From Deltaproteobacteria bacterium (lineage in GTDB: Bacteria > Myxococcota_C > UBA6777), in the NCBI GenBank assembly GCA_006226375.1, contig SBHC01000056.1:24205-88204 (forward strand): a stretch of DNA of 64,000 nt, written 5' to 3'. Positions 52,966 through 62,587 of the stretch are shown here, one piece after another. The notes beneath the pieces are model-generated. The model was not told where the DNA came from and did not search any database. It worked only from the letters and a program-made list of their open reading frames with translations. Made by a program: the position numbers and the translations under genes. The first letter of the stretch is position 1, and each line of letters begins with the position of its first letter.

Positions 52966-53757
52966 ATGAAAGATGCTCTCTCTCTTCAAGGTAAACATGC
53001 GCTGGTTTGCGGAGCCAGCGCGGGCATTGGACGCGCAACAGCTCTAGCTTTGGCGAGCCTAGGAGCCGAAGTGACAGCTCTGGCTCGACGCGAAGACCGA
53101 CTTTCAACCCTCGTTCCTGAGTTGGAAGCGGCTGGAGCCAGCGCCGCCCGGTACGTTGTCGCTGATTTGGATCAGCGCGACGCGCTCGAAGAAACCATTA
53201 AGGATTTGTTGCAACAACATGGACCCGTTCATGTTTGGATCAACAACACGGGAGGTCCTCCTCCAGGAAGCCTCTTGACGACCAACGAAGAACAATTGGT
53301 CACGGCTCTGGGTCGTCACCTGCTCGCGGCCCAGCGGATCATGAAGCTTGTGGTTCCAGGCATGGAAGAAGCCGGCTACGGAAGAATCATCAGCGTGTTG
53401 TCGACCTCAGTTCGGGCACCCATCCCCAACCTCGGCGTTAGCAATCTGACCCGTGCAGCGATGGCTTCCTGGTCCAAGACACTCTCCAACGAGCTGCCTC
53501 CCAACATCACCATCAACTGCATTCTCCCAGGGTTCACAGCGACAGAGAGACTCTCCTCCCTGGCTGAAAGCCGCGCCAACAACGCAGGAAAAACGGTCGA
53601 AGAGGTCGAAACCGCCTGGAAAGCAACCATCCCTGAGGGACGCTTGGGACGACCGGAAGAGTTGGCCGCGACCATCGCCTTTTTAGCATCACCTGCAGCC
53701 TCTTACGTCAGGGGAGTTTGTATCCCCATTGATGGCGGACGACTCCCCGTTATCTAA
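52966..53757 (+). CDS. SDR-family oxidoreductase lacking the catalytic Tyr/Lys
   Basis: A 263-residue short-chain dehydrogenase fold: cofactor motif GASAGIGRATA (about 16-26), ADLDQRD, NNTGGPPPG (in place of NNAG), catalytic-strand Ser146 (VLSTS), and C-terminal GGRLPVI. The YxxxK motif is missing: the positions of Tyr and Lys are Ser159 and Arg163 (SNLTRAAM). A recognisable SDR subgroup has this GGPPPG plus SNxxR pattern, so this is not a damaged copy, but its reaction is unclear and FabG activity should not be assumed. AAGGTAACC precedes the ATG. Confidence 0.88.
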   Translation: MKDALSLQGKHALVCGASAGIGRATALALASLGAEVTALARREDRLSTLVPELEAAGASAARYVVADLDQRDALEETIKDLLQQHGPVHVWINNTGGPPPGSLLTTNEEQLVTALGRHLLAAQRIMKLVVPGMEEAGYGRIISVLSTSVRAPIPNLGVSNLTRAAMASWSKTLSNELPPNITINCILPGFTATERLSSLAESRANNAGKTVEEVETAWKATIPEGRLGRPEELAATIAFLASPAASYVRGVCIPIDGGRLPVI

Positions 53758-53790
53758 CGAGGGACGGAACACACAAAGGCCACTCCTCCC

Positions 53791-55221
53791 ATGGAATGGA
53801 TTCGACAAGACAAAGAAACCATCGCCGCCCTCGCAACCCCCGTGGGAGAAGGTGGCGTTGGTATCGTAAGAATCAGTGGACCCAAGACCAGGGAGATCCT
53901 CTCCCAAATCTTCGTTCCGCATCGACAGCCAGATCCCTGGCGCTCGCATCAACTCGTTTACGGTCACTGCATCGACGCCCATGGCGAGTGGTTGGACGAG
54001 GTCCTCGCCGTCTGGATGGCCAAAGGACGCTCGTACACAGGCGAAGATGTTGTAGAGATTCAAGGCCACGGTGGCCAACTCAATATGACTGAGCTTCTAC
54101 GTCGCGCACTTCACGCAGGCGCACGGCTGGCCCAAGCTGGCGAGTTTACACGACGCGCTTTTCTGAACGGCCGAATCGACCTGACGCGAGCGGAAGCCAT
54201 CGCCGACATGATCGCGGCGAAAAACGAGCAAGCCCTTCGCATCGCCCGACATCACCTCCAAGGCAAACTTCAAGACTGGCTTGATGATTTGGCAGAAGAG
54301 TCGATCAAGCTTGCCGCCCAGGTGGAAAGTTGGATTGACTTCCCCGAAGAGTTTGACCCCGCCTTGGACCAAGCCGTAGCGACTCTCCTTGATGACATCC
54401 GGGCTTTTGTCGGCAAAGTCCGGACGCTGTGTGATAGCTACCAGCAAGGCCAACGCTTCCGTGAAGGCTGGTCTTTGGTCTTGCTCGGTCGTCCCAATGC
54501 TGGCAAATCAAGCTTGTTCAACCACCTGAGCGGAAAAGACCGCGCCATCGTCACCCATGTACCTGGGACCACCCGCGACTTGCTCGACACACAAATCGCT
54601 CTGGGAGGAATCCAACTGACGCTGACCGACTCCGCAGGACTTCGTGACACTCCCGAACCGACCAAATCATCGGATGATGCACAGGAAATGGAGCTCAGCC
54701 ACCACGCCATCGAGCAGATGGGTGTCTCACGGGCGTTGGATGCAGCCCAAGAGTCCCATTTGATTCTAGCGGTGTTTGACCAGTCGCGACCTTGGAGCCC
54801 AGAAGATGAAAAGGTGTTACGAGCCTGTCAGGGAAAAGAGACGGTGGCAGTCCTCAACAAGTCGGACCTTCCCACACAGCTCAACCTGTCCAATCTCCAT
54901 CCACTTGATTCTCTACATACAATCGAGATAAGCTGTGAAAGCGGCGAGGGAATTGACTCCCTGCGCGAATGGTTGCAACAGTACACCGAACAGCAGACTC
55001 CATCGAACGAGATGGTGATTACCAATGAACGTCAATACCAAGCCCTTCGAGAAGCTTATCATGCACTGGAACACGCGCTCTCCCAAGGATACGAGTTGGG
55101 ACCCGAATTTATGGCAGAAGACCTCCGCGCTGCGCGACAGCACCTCTCCCACATCACAGGCCAAGTCTCCTCGGAAGATATCCTGGACGCCCTCTTCTCT
55201 CGCTTTTGCATTGGCAAGTAG
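53791..55221 (+). CDS. mnmE: tRNA uridine-5-carboxymethylaminomethyl modification GTPase MnmE
   Basis: A 476-residue protein with full MnmE architecture: N-terminal tetrahydrofolate-binding domain (ATPVGEGGVGIVRISG, VEIQGHGG), helical domain, inserted G domain with G1 GRPNAGKSS (about 233-241), G3 DSAG, G4 NKSD, and the C-terminal catalytic CIGK (FCIGK). With MnmG it builds cmnm5U/mnm5U at the wobble position of tRNAs. No mnmG nearby. No obvious Shine-Dalgarno; the ATG at 53791 matches the family start. Confidence 0.97.
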   Translation: MEWIRQDKETIAALATPVGEGGVGIVRISGPKTREILSQIFVPHRQPDPWRSHQLVYGHCIDAHGEWLDEVLAVWMAKGRSYTGEDVVEIQGHGGQLNMTELLRRALHAGARLAQAGEFTRRAFLNGRIDLTRAEAIADMIAAKNEQALRIARHHLQGKLQDWLDDLAEESIKLAAQVESWIDFPEEFDPALDQAVATLLDDIRAFVGKVRTLCDSYQQGQRFREGWSLVLLGRPNAGKSSLFNHLSGKDRAIVTHVPGTTRDLLDTQIALGGIQLTLTDSAGLRDTPEPTKSSDDAQEMELSHHAIEQMGVSRALDAAQESHLILAVFDQSRPWSPEDEKVLRACQGKETVAVLNKSDLPTQLNLSNLHPLDSLHTIEISCESGEGIDSLREWLQQYTEQQTPSNEMVITNERQYQALREAYHALEHALSQGYELGPEFMAEDLRAARQHLSHITGQVSSEDILDALFSRFCIGK

Positions 55222-56260
55222 CGTCTTGGGGGTTGCGCTTCTTACGATGTTCCCTCAAGAGTCTCAAGCGGAGCCGTCCACCTATCAACCTCTCCTCCCC
55301 GCCTCAGCTCAGAGCTATCGTTTTCCAGGAGTTTCGACCTCCTACATCCAGTACCGCAAAACCAAAAAGCGATACAGAATGATCATGGGGGTCAAGCACC
55401 TTAACAAATGGGTCGGTTCCAAACCCATGGTGCTCTTGTATATCTCACCCAATGAAGATGCCTCTGTTACGGAGTTTAAGGCTTTGGCCCGAGTCGCCCC
55501 AACCTTCAAAGGCAAAGTGGCTTGTTTCGGTGTGGCTCGTGTACACAACCTCGGGATGCTTAACAAGTTGAAGCGTGAGCTGAGGAAATGGAAGGTGACG
55601 CTTCCCATCCTGCTTGATTGGCGCGGGGTTTTGGCCTATGCCACCCTCTCCCAAAACACGCCATCGTACGCAGCCGTTGACAAGTTTGGAAACTTAAAGC
55701 TCGCCCGAGCGGCGTCTCTGAATGAGTGGGTTGCTCCCAAGCGAACGACGCTTCAATGCCTGCAAACCCTCTACCAAACTGGAACACTCCAACCGATACG
55801 AGCTCCAGGTTACAACCCCAACCCCTACCATCACCTCGGAAAGTTGGGAAAGACGCAATCTCTGCCAGCCTTGGCCTCGAAGAAGAAGCTCAAACTTGGA
55901 CCCCACAAGAGAAAACAACCTCTGGTACTTGTGGTGTGGTCGCCCTCTTGCAAGCACTGTCGGAAGTTGCTCCCCAAGCTTCAGACGCTGCACCAAGCGA
56001 ACAACATCAACGCGGATATTGCGACGGTTGCTTATGTATCCTCGCCTGCCAAAAAGAACAAGATTCGCTCCTTCCTTAAGAAAAACAAGCTGGAGTTGCC
56101 GGTCTACCTTGCAGACAAATCAGTCTTGGCTCGCTTTCACATCCGAAGCTTTCCGACGTATCTGCTTCTTGGTACCAAGGGTGAAGTCAAGGCGGTCCAT
56201 ATCGGTGCGGCACCTGACCCCTCGGATGTGATCCCTCACATGTTAAAGTTCCATCCCTAG
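55211..56260 (+). CDS. Exported protein with two thioredoxin-like domains (second with CKHC)
   Basis: About 349 residues. The start is uncertain: the frame overlaps the end of mnmE and the hydrophobic segment (LASSVLGVALLTMFPQ, cleavage near SQAEP) begins inside mnmE. The TTG at 55211 leaves an 11-bp overlap; ATGs at 55025/55061 would need about 150-200 bp of overlap. A first thioredoxin-like domain (VLLYISPNEDASVTEFKAL) has no CxxC. The second has the redox motif WSPSCKHCRKLLPKLQ and the cis-Pro strand FHIRSFPTYLLLG, as in TlpA/DsbE-type periplasmic thiol proteins. Thus a periplasmic disulfide reductase or a sensor of thiol state is likely. It is probably translationally coupled to mnmE. Confidence 0.75.
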   Translation: MASSVLGVALLTMFPQESQAEPSTYQPLLPASAQSYRFPGVSTSYIQYRKTKKRYRMIMGVKHLNKWVGSKPMVLLYISPNEDASVTEFKALARVAPTFKGKVACFGVARVHNLGMLNKLKRELRKWKVTLPILLDWRGVLAYATLSQNTPSYAAVDKFGNLKLARAASLNEWVAPKRTTLQCLQTLYQTGTLQPIRAPGYNPNPYHHLGKLGKTQSLPALASKKKLKLGPHKRKQPLVLVVWSPSCKHCRKLLPKLQTLHQANNINADIATVAYVSSPAKKNKIRSFLKKNKLELPVYLADKSVLARFHIRSFPTYLLLGTKGEVKAVHIGAAPDPSDVIPHMLKFHP

Positions 56261-56280
56261 TTCCCTCCAGCACCTCACGC

Positions 56281-57195
56281 TCAAGAACCTGCCTGCTTCG
56301 CGCCAATGTCGTAAAGAACTTCCCGAAGATAATCAAACACAGCCCGGACTCTTGGAACCCGTTGAAGGTCTTCGTGCATGACGAGCCAGACATCTCGCTC
56401 GGGCAAAGCCTCCCCCTGGTACAAGCACTCAAGCTTCGAAGAAACCATCCCCAACGGCAAGACCCCTATACCCACCCCAGCTTCCACTGCAGCGCTGATT
56501 GCTGCGGCGGTTGTGACTCGCAACACCATGTTGTCGGCCGAAGTTCTTGTGTGAAGCCAGGCGACTTCTGGGACCGTATCAAAGCGTTCGTCGTAGGTGA
56601 CCACTTCGTGCCTGGACAAGTCATGGAGAGGATCGTCTGGCCGCCCCATTCGCTCCAGGTACACTGGACTTGCAAACAAACCAAACTTCAGCCTGGCAAC
56701 CTTTTGTGCCACGACGCGGCTCTCTTTGGGACGTACAACCCTCAAGGCAATGTCCGCTGATCGGCGGGCCAGGTTTACGGTGTGCATCTCGGAGCGCAAG
56801 ATGATCTGAATCTGGGGATACAGGCTCCGAAAGGTAGCCAAGGAAGGAGCCACCACTTTGGTCGCCAGAGATTCAATGGTGGTGACAGTGACTTTCCCTT
56901 CCAGCAGCTCCTCTTCACGTTGTTCAGCCGCACGAGCAAAGGCGAACACCCTGTCCAGCACCGATCTCGCATATTCCAACAACTCCTCAGACTCAGGAGT
57001 GAGGGTTAAGCCGGAAGAGTGCCGACGAAACAGCTTCCGGCCTAAATTGTCTTCCAACCGCTCCAACCGTCGGCTCACCGTAGCAATCGACATCCCCAGC
57101 TTACGAGCGGCCTTGGTGTACGAGCCAGTCGAGGCGATCGCCACAAAGACTCGCAAGTCGTTCCAATCAAACCCTGTGTCAAATGGGCTTTTCAT
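56281..57195 (-). CDS. LysR-family transcriptional regulator
   Basis: A 304-residue LTTR. The N-terminal winged helix is WNDLRVFVAIASTGSYTKAARKLGMS plus IATVSRRLERLEDNLGRKLF, and an effector-binding domain follows (VTTIESLATKVVAPSLATF onward). The ATG at 57195 has AGAGGT 9 nt upstream; the TTG at 57216 is rejected. It is divergent from the hydrolase gene (86 bp between starts), the standard layout in which a LysR protein controls the neighbour and itself. The effector is unknown. Confidence 0.92.
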   Translation of the reverse strand: MKSPFDTGFDWNDLRVFVAIASTGSYTKAARKLGMSIATVSRRLERLEDNLGRKLFRRHSSGLTLTPESEELLEYARSVLDRVFAFARAAEQREEELLEGKVTVTTIESLATKVVAPSLATFRSLYPQIQIILRSEMHTVNLARRSADIALRVVRPKESRVVAQKVARLKFGLFASPVYLERMGRPDDPLHDLSRHEVVTYDERFDTVPEVAWLHTRTSADNMVLRVTTAAAISAAVEAGVGIGVLPLGMVSSKLECLYQGEALPERDVWLVMHEDLQRVPRVRAVFDYLREVLYDIGAKQAGS

Positions 57196-57281
57196 TTTTG
57201 AAAACCTCTCTTCCAAAGTTCGCTATTCTCAAAGCCACTTCTACTTCATACCATAGCAATACAAACAGAGAGGAGGTAGAG
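57196..57281. promoter_or_regulatory. Shared divergent regulatory region of LysR/hydrolase pair
   Basis: These 86 bp separate two divergent starts and must carry both promoters and, by analogy with LysR systems, the T-N11-A binding site. AT-rich stretches are present but I cannot name one box with confidence. Confidence 0.4.
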
Positions 57282-58214
57282 ATGGACTTTCAAAAAAGAA
57301 AAACTAAGCCGCTACTACCTGTAGGGTTGCAGCACATCCAAACCCGAGAAGTGGTGATGGAAGCCAGCGATGGAATGGAGCTGGCAGGAACGTTGTACCA
57401 GCCAATACAGGCACCCAAAGCCAGCATTCTTTTGAGCGGCGGCACAGGCATCCCACGAACGTATTACACCGGAGTGTCCGCCTATTTGGCCGATCATGGG
57501 TACGCGGTCTTAACCTACGACTTTCGAGGTGTCGGTGGTTCAAGACCCACCAGCTTGGCGGGCTTTGAAGCCACCAAACGTGACTGGGCTCGGCTGGACA
57601 TGAGCGCCGCGTTTCAACGCCTAGTGGCAGACTTTCCCGACATCCCCCACTACGTTTTGGGGCACAGCGTAGGCGGTCAGTTGCTCGCGTTGATGGAGAA
57701 TCCAGAAGCCATCGATGGGGTCGTAACATACGGAAGTGGTTTTGGATATTGGGCCAACATCAAAGGGTCGTATCGGTACTTTGTCGCAGCCATGTGGTAC
57801 GTTGGGATTCCGCTGATCACGTCGCTGTTTCGGTACCTTCCAGCCAAACGCCTCAACCTGGGAGAAGACCTCCCTACCGGTGTTGCCGCCGACTGGGCTC
57901 GCTGGGGAAAACGCTCTGATTACTTTGGGGATGAGCTAGGTGATGAGCCTGGCTTTGCAAAAGTGGATTGTCCTTGGGTCGCCCTGCTGGCGGAAGATGA
58001 CAACATCGCCACGGAATCCAACGCAAGACCCCTGTACAACATGTACCCCAACGCCAACGTCCAGGTCCGAACGCTCAAGCCACAGGACTATGACCTCGCA
58101 GAGTTGGGGCACATGCACTTCTTTTCACGAAGAAAAAAAGAAGCCTGGACGGCTCTGCTCGAAGCCTTCGCCCAAATCAAACAAAGCTCCCACCAGAACA
58201 AAACCATCCACTAG
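57282..58214 (+). CDS. Alpha/beta hydrolase, probable LysR target
   Basis: A 310-residue hydrolase with GAGGAGGTAGAG directly before the ATG, a strong ribosome site. The frame opens earlier (57183) but begins inside the regulatory region. Fold elements: SILLSGGTGIPRTYY (oxyanion region), YDFRGVGGS, nucleophile elbow VLGHSVGGQLLAL, acid probably in AEDDNIATESNA, His in ELGHMHFF. This is like the S33/serine aminopeptidase-type group; substrate unknown. Expression is probably controlled by the divergent LysR gene. Confidence 0.86.
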   Translation: MDFQKRKTKPLLPVGLQHIQTREVVMEASDGMELAGTLYQPIQAPKASILLSGGTGIPRTYYTGVSAYLADHGYAVLTYDFRGVGGSRPTSLAGFEATKRDWARLDMSAAFQRLVADFPDIPHYVLGHSVGGQLLALMENPEAIDGVVTYGSGFGYWANIKGSYRYFVAAMWYVGIPLITSLFRYLPAKRLNLGEDLPTGVAADWARWGKRSDYFGDELGDEPGFAKVDCPWVALLAEDDNIATESNARPLYNMYPNANVQVRTLKPQDYDLAELGHMHFFSRRKKEAWTALLEAFAQIKQSSHQNKTIH

Positions 58215-58236
58215 AGCACACCCCACAAAACCTGAG

Positions 58237-60867
58237 TTACCCCAACCGACGTCGCCATCCTAACAGCCCAAAAAGGACCAACATCATCCATGACAGCGGT
58301 GTGTGGTGCTGTGTCGTTTGACAGCCACATTGTCCACCTGTACCAGGCTGCTCTGGCTGAAACTCAGTAGTCGAGGCCGTTTCTTCCTTGGGTGGAGAGG
58401 TTTCCTGGTCGGCTCCATCCTTCCCACCGTTCCTATCAACAACAGACTCAGATTCAACCGCTGGTTCAGGGGCTTGCTCTGGCTTTGCAGAATCAGGGAG
58501 AGCAGCTTCAGAGGCATCCGAAGTTTGAGCCTCTCCTGCTGCTTCAGGAATGCCCTCCGGGGCAGTTTCAACATTCGTCATTTCGGGGATAACACATCGA
58601 TTTCTGTCGCATGTGTTCGTAAACGTACAGTCTTCGTTGGTCTCACAGTATTCGGGGTCTTTGACACATGCGTTGCTTTGGCAGATCTCACCTTTGGCAC
58701 AGACCCAGTCGTTTTCGCAGGAGGGGGCAGAACCTTTCACGCAAGCTCCTCCCGTTTCGTTGGTGAGTCGGCAGTGATAACCAGCAAAGCATCGATTGGT
58801 TTCGTCACAAACACACAGCCGACCTGTTGTGGAGTTGGCGCAACGACCTCCTCCATCACAGCGTCCGGTGTTGCATTGCTCAAAACAAAACGACTGCCCC
58901 GAGGTGGTTTGGGTGCAGCGAAGACCGGCCAAGCAAGGCTTCACCTCGCTGCAAGACTGGCCAGGCTCACGATATCCTCGCGGAACACAGAGGTTGAGGT
59001 CGCGAGCAAAGGTCTGGCAATACTCATTGTTGGGGCAGGTTCGCGTGGTATTGAGAGCCAGCTTCTTTGTGCAAACCCCAGCACCTCCTAGCAAGGTTTT
59101 GTTGCAGGTCGCTCCGTTCTTGCACTGTTTGTCACTTCCGCACAGGCAAACGCCAACGTTGTTGACGTTGGTGCAAGTCCCACCCTCAGAGCAGTCACTG
59201 TTGGATTGGCAGCGTTGCATACAAATGCGGGCTTGCCCTTGAACCAATACGCACGAAGAGTTGCTGTCACAGACAGAAGCATTCCGACAATACGAACCTG
59301 GCGTACCTTGTGGATAGTCGGCGCCGACAAAACAAGGTTGAAGGCACACATTCCCTTCGCTGGTTTGGAAGCACGAGAACCCTTTGGCGCAAACATGAAC
59401 GCTGCTAGGAGAACATGGTTGGCCCAAGGTCCCTCCACCGGGAATCTTGCAGCGACCTTTGTCACAGGCAAAAGGAGCCCCACAGTCTGCGTTGTCTTTG
59501 CAGGAGCAAAACCCTTGGATCGGAAGGCATTGTTTGTTTGACGCTCCCGAAACCGACTTGCATTCGTAACCTTGGGGACAGAACAAGTCAGCCACGCAGG
59601 GCTGAGTGCATCGCCCACCCTCGATGAACGTTTGGCACACTGCGCCCTTTGCACAGTCTTTGTCAGACGAGCATAACGTGCACAAAGTAGGTTCAGCAGG
59701 GACGGACTTGGGCTGGCATTTGGTGTTCGTACAAACTTCACCAGGACCGCAGTCTGTGTCTCTCTGACAAGTCACCGCGGGACACACCAAGTTTTTGGGC
59801 GCACACTGAAACTGACCGCTTCCCACATCGGTACAGGCGTAATCTTTGGGACAGCAGTCTTTCTTTCCACAAGCCTGCAAGCAGCGGTTGCCAGTGGGTG
59901 TTCGGACGCACAAGTTACCGTTGCCACCGCAGTCCGCCGGTGTGCTGCAAGGTTGGCACAAGGTCGCGATAGGCGTTTCGTACTGTAAGACACAAGCCTT
60001 GTTGGTACAGCGGTAACATCCGCCACAATCGGAGTCATTCACACACTGGTAACCGTAGGAGTTAATCTCGGACATCAGCCAAATCATGTAGGCATCCACA
60101 CGAAAGCACCACCCAGAGCCATCACAGTTGGGGTTGCCATTGGACTGGGAACCTTGCACATACGAGTTTACGCCGACAATCCGAAGCTTGCCGTCTACAG
60201 TGAAGAGCGCGGGTCCTCCCGAGTCACCGCTGCAAATGCTTCGGCTCTTTTCGTACACTTCAAACCGGTCGGCAATCACCTGTCGGATGGGCAATTCCAG
60301 CGAGTGTTTGTGGTTGGTTCCCTGGCGTTTGGGGGATGTTTGAATCAAGCCATACCCCAGAAACAACATACGTTTGCCAATCCAGGAGAGATCCATGGAA
60401 GCAGAGGAAAGAGGAATTGGGGTGACTTTGGTCAGCGGATCCTTAAGGACCGCGTAGCCAACATCATCAGAGATGGCTCCACCTGTCCCACCGTAACCAG
60501 GATGGTTCTTGGCAACATCAAAGGGAAAGTACTCTGAAGTAAAACCTGTCCCCGAAGTCTTCGCAGTGTCTACCCGAAAATAAGCGGCCTTCTTGTTCTT
60601 TAAGTTATTGATAACCCCAGAGATACAATGAGCGGCAGACAGGACTATTTTGGGAGAGACCAGAGTTGCCGTGCAAAACTTGCTCTTCTTGTCGAGAGAT
60701 AACGCCCCAACAGCGGGATGCTTAAGGTCTTTTTGTCCACCAATTAAGGGGCGGGATTGACGGGAGGTGTTGGGAACGGAGTGGTTGTCTCCCACCTGAC
60801 AAGAGAGGACCAACAACCCAAGCAAAGCAGGCAGCCCAACCACACCAAGAATCCGGGTCAACCTCAT
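58237..60867 (-). CDS. Trypsin-like serine protease lipoprotein with Cys-rich region and MYXO-CTERM-like tail
   Basis: An 876-residue protein. Lipoprotein signal MRLTRILGVVGLPALLGLLV with lipobox VLSC. A trypsin-like (S1) protease domain (about 40-270) keeps the triad: His in LSAAHC, Asp in SDDVGYAVL, Ser in CSGDSGGPAL. The middle 500 residues hold about a dozen cysteine-rich units (CVNDSDCGGCYRC, CQRDTDCGPGEVC, CSSDKDCAKGAVC). A Glu/Pro/Ala-rich stalk leads to a C-terminal tail with CGC, hydrophobic segment LSWMMLVLFGLLG and WRRR, a MYXO-CTERM-like sorting signal. Both ends thus have anchor signals. It should act at the cell surface. AAGGGG precedes the ATG. Confidence 0.9.
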   Translation of the reverse strand: MRLTRILGVVGLPALLGLLVLSCQVGDNHSVPNTSRQSRPLIGGQKDLKHPAVGALSLDKKSKFCTATLVSPKIVLSAAHCISGVINNLKNKKAAYFRVDTAKTSGTGFTSEYFPFDVAKNHPGYGGTGGAISDDVGYAVLKDPLTKVTPIPLSSASMDLSWIGKRMLFLGYGLIQTSPKRQGTNHKHSLELPIRQVIADRFEVYEKSRSICSGDSGGPALFTVDGKLRIVGVNSYVQGSQSNGNPNCDGSGWCFRVDAYMIWLMSEINSYGYQCVNDSDCGGCYRCTNKACVLQYETPIATLCQPCSTPADCGGNGNLCVRTPTGNRCLQACGKKDCCPKDYACTDVGSGQFQCAPKNLVCPAVTCQRDTDCGPGEVCTNTKCQPKSVPAEPTLCTLCSSDKDCAKGAVCQTFIEGGRCTQPCVADLFCPQGYECKSVSGASNKQCLPIQGFCSCKDNADCGAPFACDKGRCKIPGGGTLGQPCSPSSVHVCAKGFSCFQTSEGNVCLQPCFVGADYPQGTPGSYCRNASVCDSNSSCVLVQGQARICMQRCQSNSDCSEGGTCTNVNNVGVCLCGSDKQCKNGATCNKTLLGGAGVCTKKLALNTTRTCPNNEYCQTFARDLNLCVPRGYREPGQSCSEVKPCLAGLRCTQTTSGQSFCFEQCNTGRCDGGGRCANSTTGRLCVCDETNRCFAGYHCRLTNETGGACVKGSAPSCENDWVCAKGEICQSNACVKDPEYCETNEDCTFTNTCDRNRCVIPEMTNVETAPEGIPEAAGEAQTSDASEAALPDSAKPEQAPEPAVESESVVDRNGGKDGADQETSPPKEETASTTEFQPEQPGTGGQCGCQTTQHHTPLSWMMLVLFGLLGWRRRLG

Positions 60868-61107
60868 GACAGAACCCCTTCAGCCACAGACAACAAACCT
60901 TCCACATTCCTACCCACTGAAAACGACGAGGGTCAGAGAACCTTAAGTCTGAACAACATCGCTGCGTTTGAATGTTAACACAGCCAAACGGGGACACAAG
61001 GTGCGTCAGAAATTCAGAAAGGATCTTTACAACGAAGCAGCGAACGAGGCATAAATTAACATTGAGTTAAGCCGCAATGATGTACCCTTAAGCTGAGTGG
61101 AGCCCCA

Positions 61108-62490
61108 ATGACAAAGAACTTTGTCCTGGATACCAACGTTGTGTTGCACGACCCACGAGCGATCTTTCAGTTTGATGACAACAACGTCATTCTTCCCATC
61201 TATGTGATTGAAGAGATCGATCAATTCAAGAAAGACACCAGTGAATTGGGGCGCAACGCTCGTCAGACCTCCCGGTATATCGATGAATATCGTCGCCATG
61301 GAGACATCTCCAACGGCGGCGTTGAGCTCCCCAAAGGAGGCCGGTTGCAGGTCCGGTTCGCCGACGAGTCAAAGATTGACTCCAAATGGTTCATGAACCG
61401 AAACGCCCCAGACAGCAAGATTATCGCCGTTGCCAAAGAGCTCCAGGCTGAACAACCGGACCGTCAGTGCATCGTAGTCAGCAAAGACACCAACTTACGT
61501 ATCCGCGCCGATGCCCTTGGATTAAAAGCCGAAGACTACGAGCCCAGCGCCATCACCATTGATGAACTCTACACGGGCACACGTGAGTTTTACGTTCCAC
61601 CTGGTTTTCTCAACCAGCTCTTTGACGCTCAGGCTCTTGAGACCGAAACGTTGCTCACTCACCTCAACAATCCCAAGACCGAACAAGACGAAGAGCAGAA
61701 AGACTTCACAGGCGTGAAGCTCTATCCCAATCAATTCATCCAACTTATCGACAGCACCAACCCACAGCACACCAGCGTCGCGAGAGTTGAGCCCTGTGGG
61801 ACCAAGCTCAAGCCCCTCGGAAAACACACCAGCGACCATGTTTGGGGCATTCGAGCCAGGAACAAAGAACAGCGGTACGCCTTCTCCTTGCTCCTGGATG
61901 AGCGCATCAAGCTTGTTACCCTTGTCGGCAAGGCGGGAACAGGGAAAACACTCCTCGCCATCGCCGCTGGAATGCAGCAAGCCGTTGAAGACGAGATGTA
62001 CCAGAAGCTCCTCGTCAGTCGCCCCATCTTCCCGATGGGACGAGACCTTGGGTTCCTCCCCGGCACCATGGAAGAGAAACTCCTCCCCTGGATGCAGCCC
62101 ATCTTTGACAACGTTGAGTTGTTGCTCAACATCAGCCAGGATGGCAAACGACAGTCGTCCAGCAATCAGTTGATGGAGATGGGAATGTTGGCGATTGAGC
62201 CCCTCACCTACATTCGAGGACGCTCCATTCCCCAACAATTTATGATCGTGGATGAAGCGCAAAACCTCACCCCGCACGAGGTCAAGACCATCATCTCCCG
62301 CGTGGGTGAAGGCACCAAGATTGTCCTAACGGGCGACCCGTACCAAATCGACCACCCCTACATCGACGCCTCTGACAACGGACTCGTCCACGCCGTCCGA
62401 AGCTTCCAAAACGAAGGCATCGCCGGTCACATCACCCTTGAGAAAGGCGAACGCTCCGAACTCGCCGAACTCGCCGCAAACCTACTCTAA
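61108..62490 (+). CDS. PhoH-family protein with N-terminal PIN domain
   Basis: A 460-residue protein: PIN domain first (FVLDTNVVLHDP, with acidic residues DTN, EEIDQF, DTNLRIRADALG; about 1-150), then a PhoH ATPase (GKAGTGKTLLAIAAGMQQ, about 271-288; SRPIFPMGRDLGFLPGTM; MIVDEAQNL; LTGDPYQID). The PIN-PhoH fusion is found in many bacteria (PhoH2-like) and is thought to act as an RNA helicase/nuclease. GTGGAG precedes the ATG. It is divergent from the trypsin-like gene (240 bp apart) and converges with the next gene. Confidence 0.93.
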   Translation: MTKNFVLDTNVVLHDPRAIFQFDDNNVILPIYVIEEIDQFKKDTSELGRNARQTSRYIDEYRRHGDISNGGVELPKGGRLQVRFADESKIDSKWFMNRNAPDSKIIAVAKELQAEQPDRQCIVVSKDTNLRIRADALGLKAEDYEPSAITIDELYTGTREFYVPPGFLNQLFDAQALETETLLTHLNNPKTEQDEEQKDFTGVKLYPNQFIQLIDSTNPQHTSVARVEPCGTKLKPLGKHTSDHVWGIRARNKEQRYAFSLLLDERIKLVTLVGKAGTGKTLLAIAAGMQQAVEDEMYQKLLVSRPIFPMGRDLGFLPGTMEEKLLPWMQPIFDNVELLLNISQDGKRQSSSNQLMEMGMLAIEPLTYIRGRSIPQQFMIVDEAQNLTPHEVKTIISRVGEGTKIVLTGDPYQIDHPYIDASDNGLVHAVRSFQNEGIAGHITLEKGERSELAELAANLL

Positions 62491-62587
62491 GGAGCGAACA
62501 AAGCTCCGTGCTCTGAGCCTTCCTCTAGCCTTCCCATCGCCTCACTTCAAAACCAGTCCCGTTGACCTTACGACCAACGCTACATCT

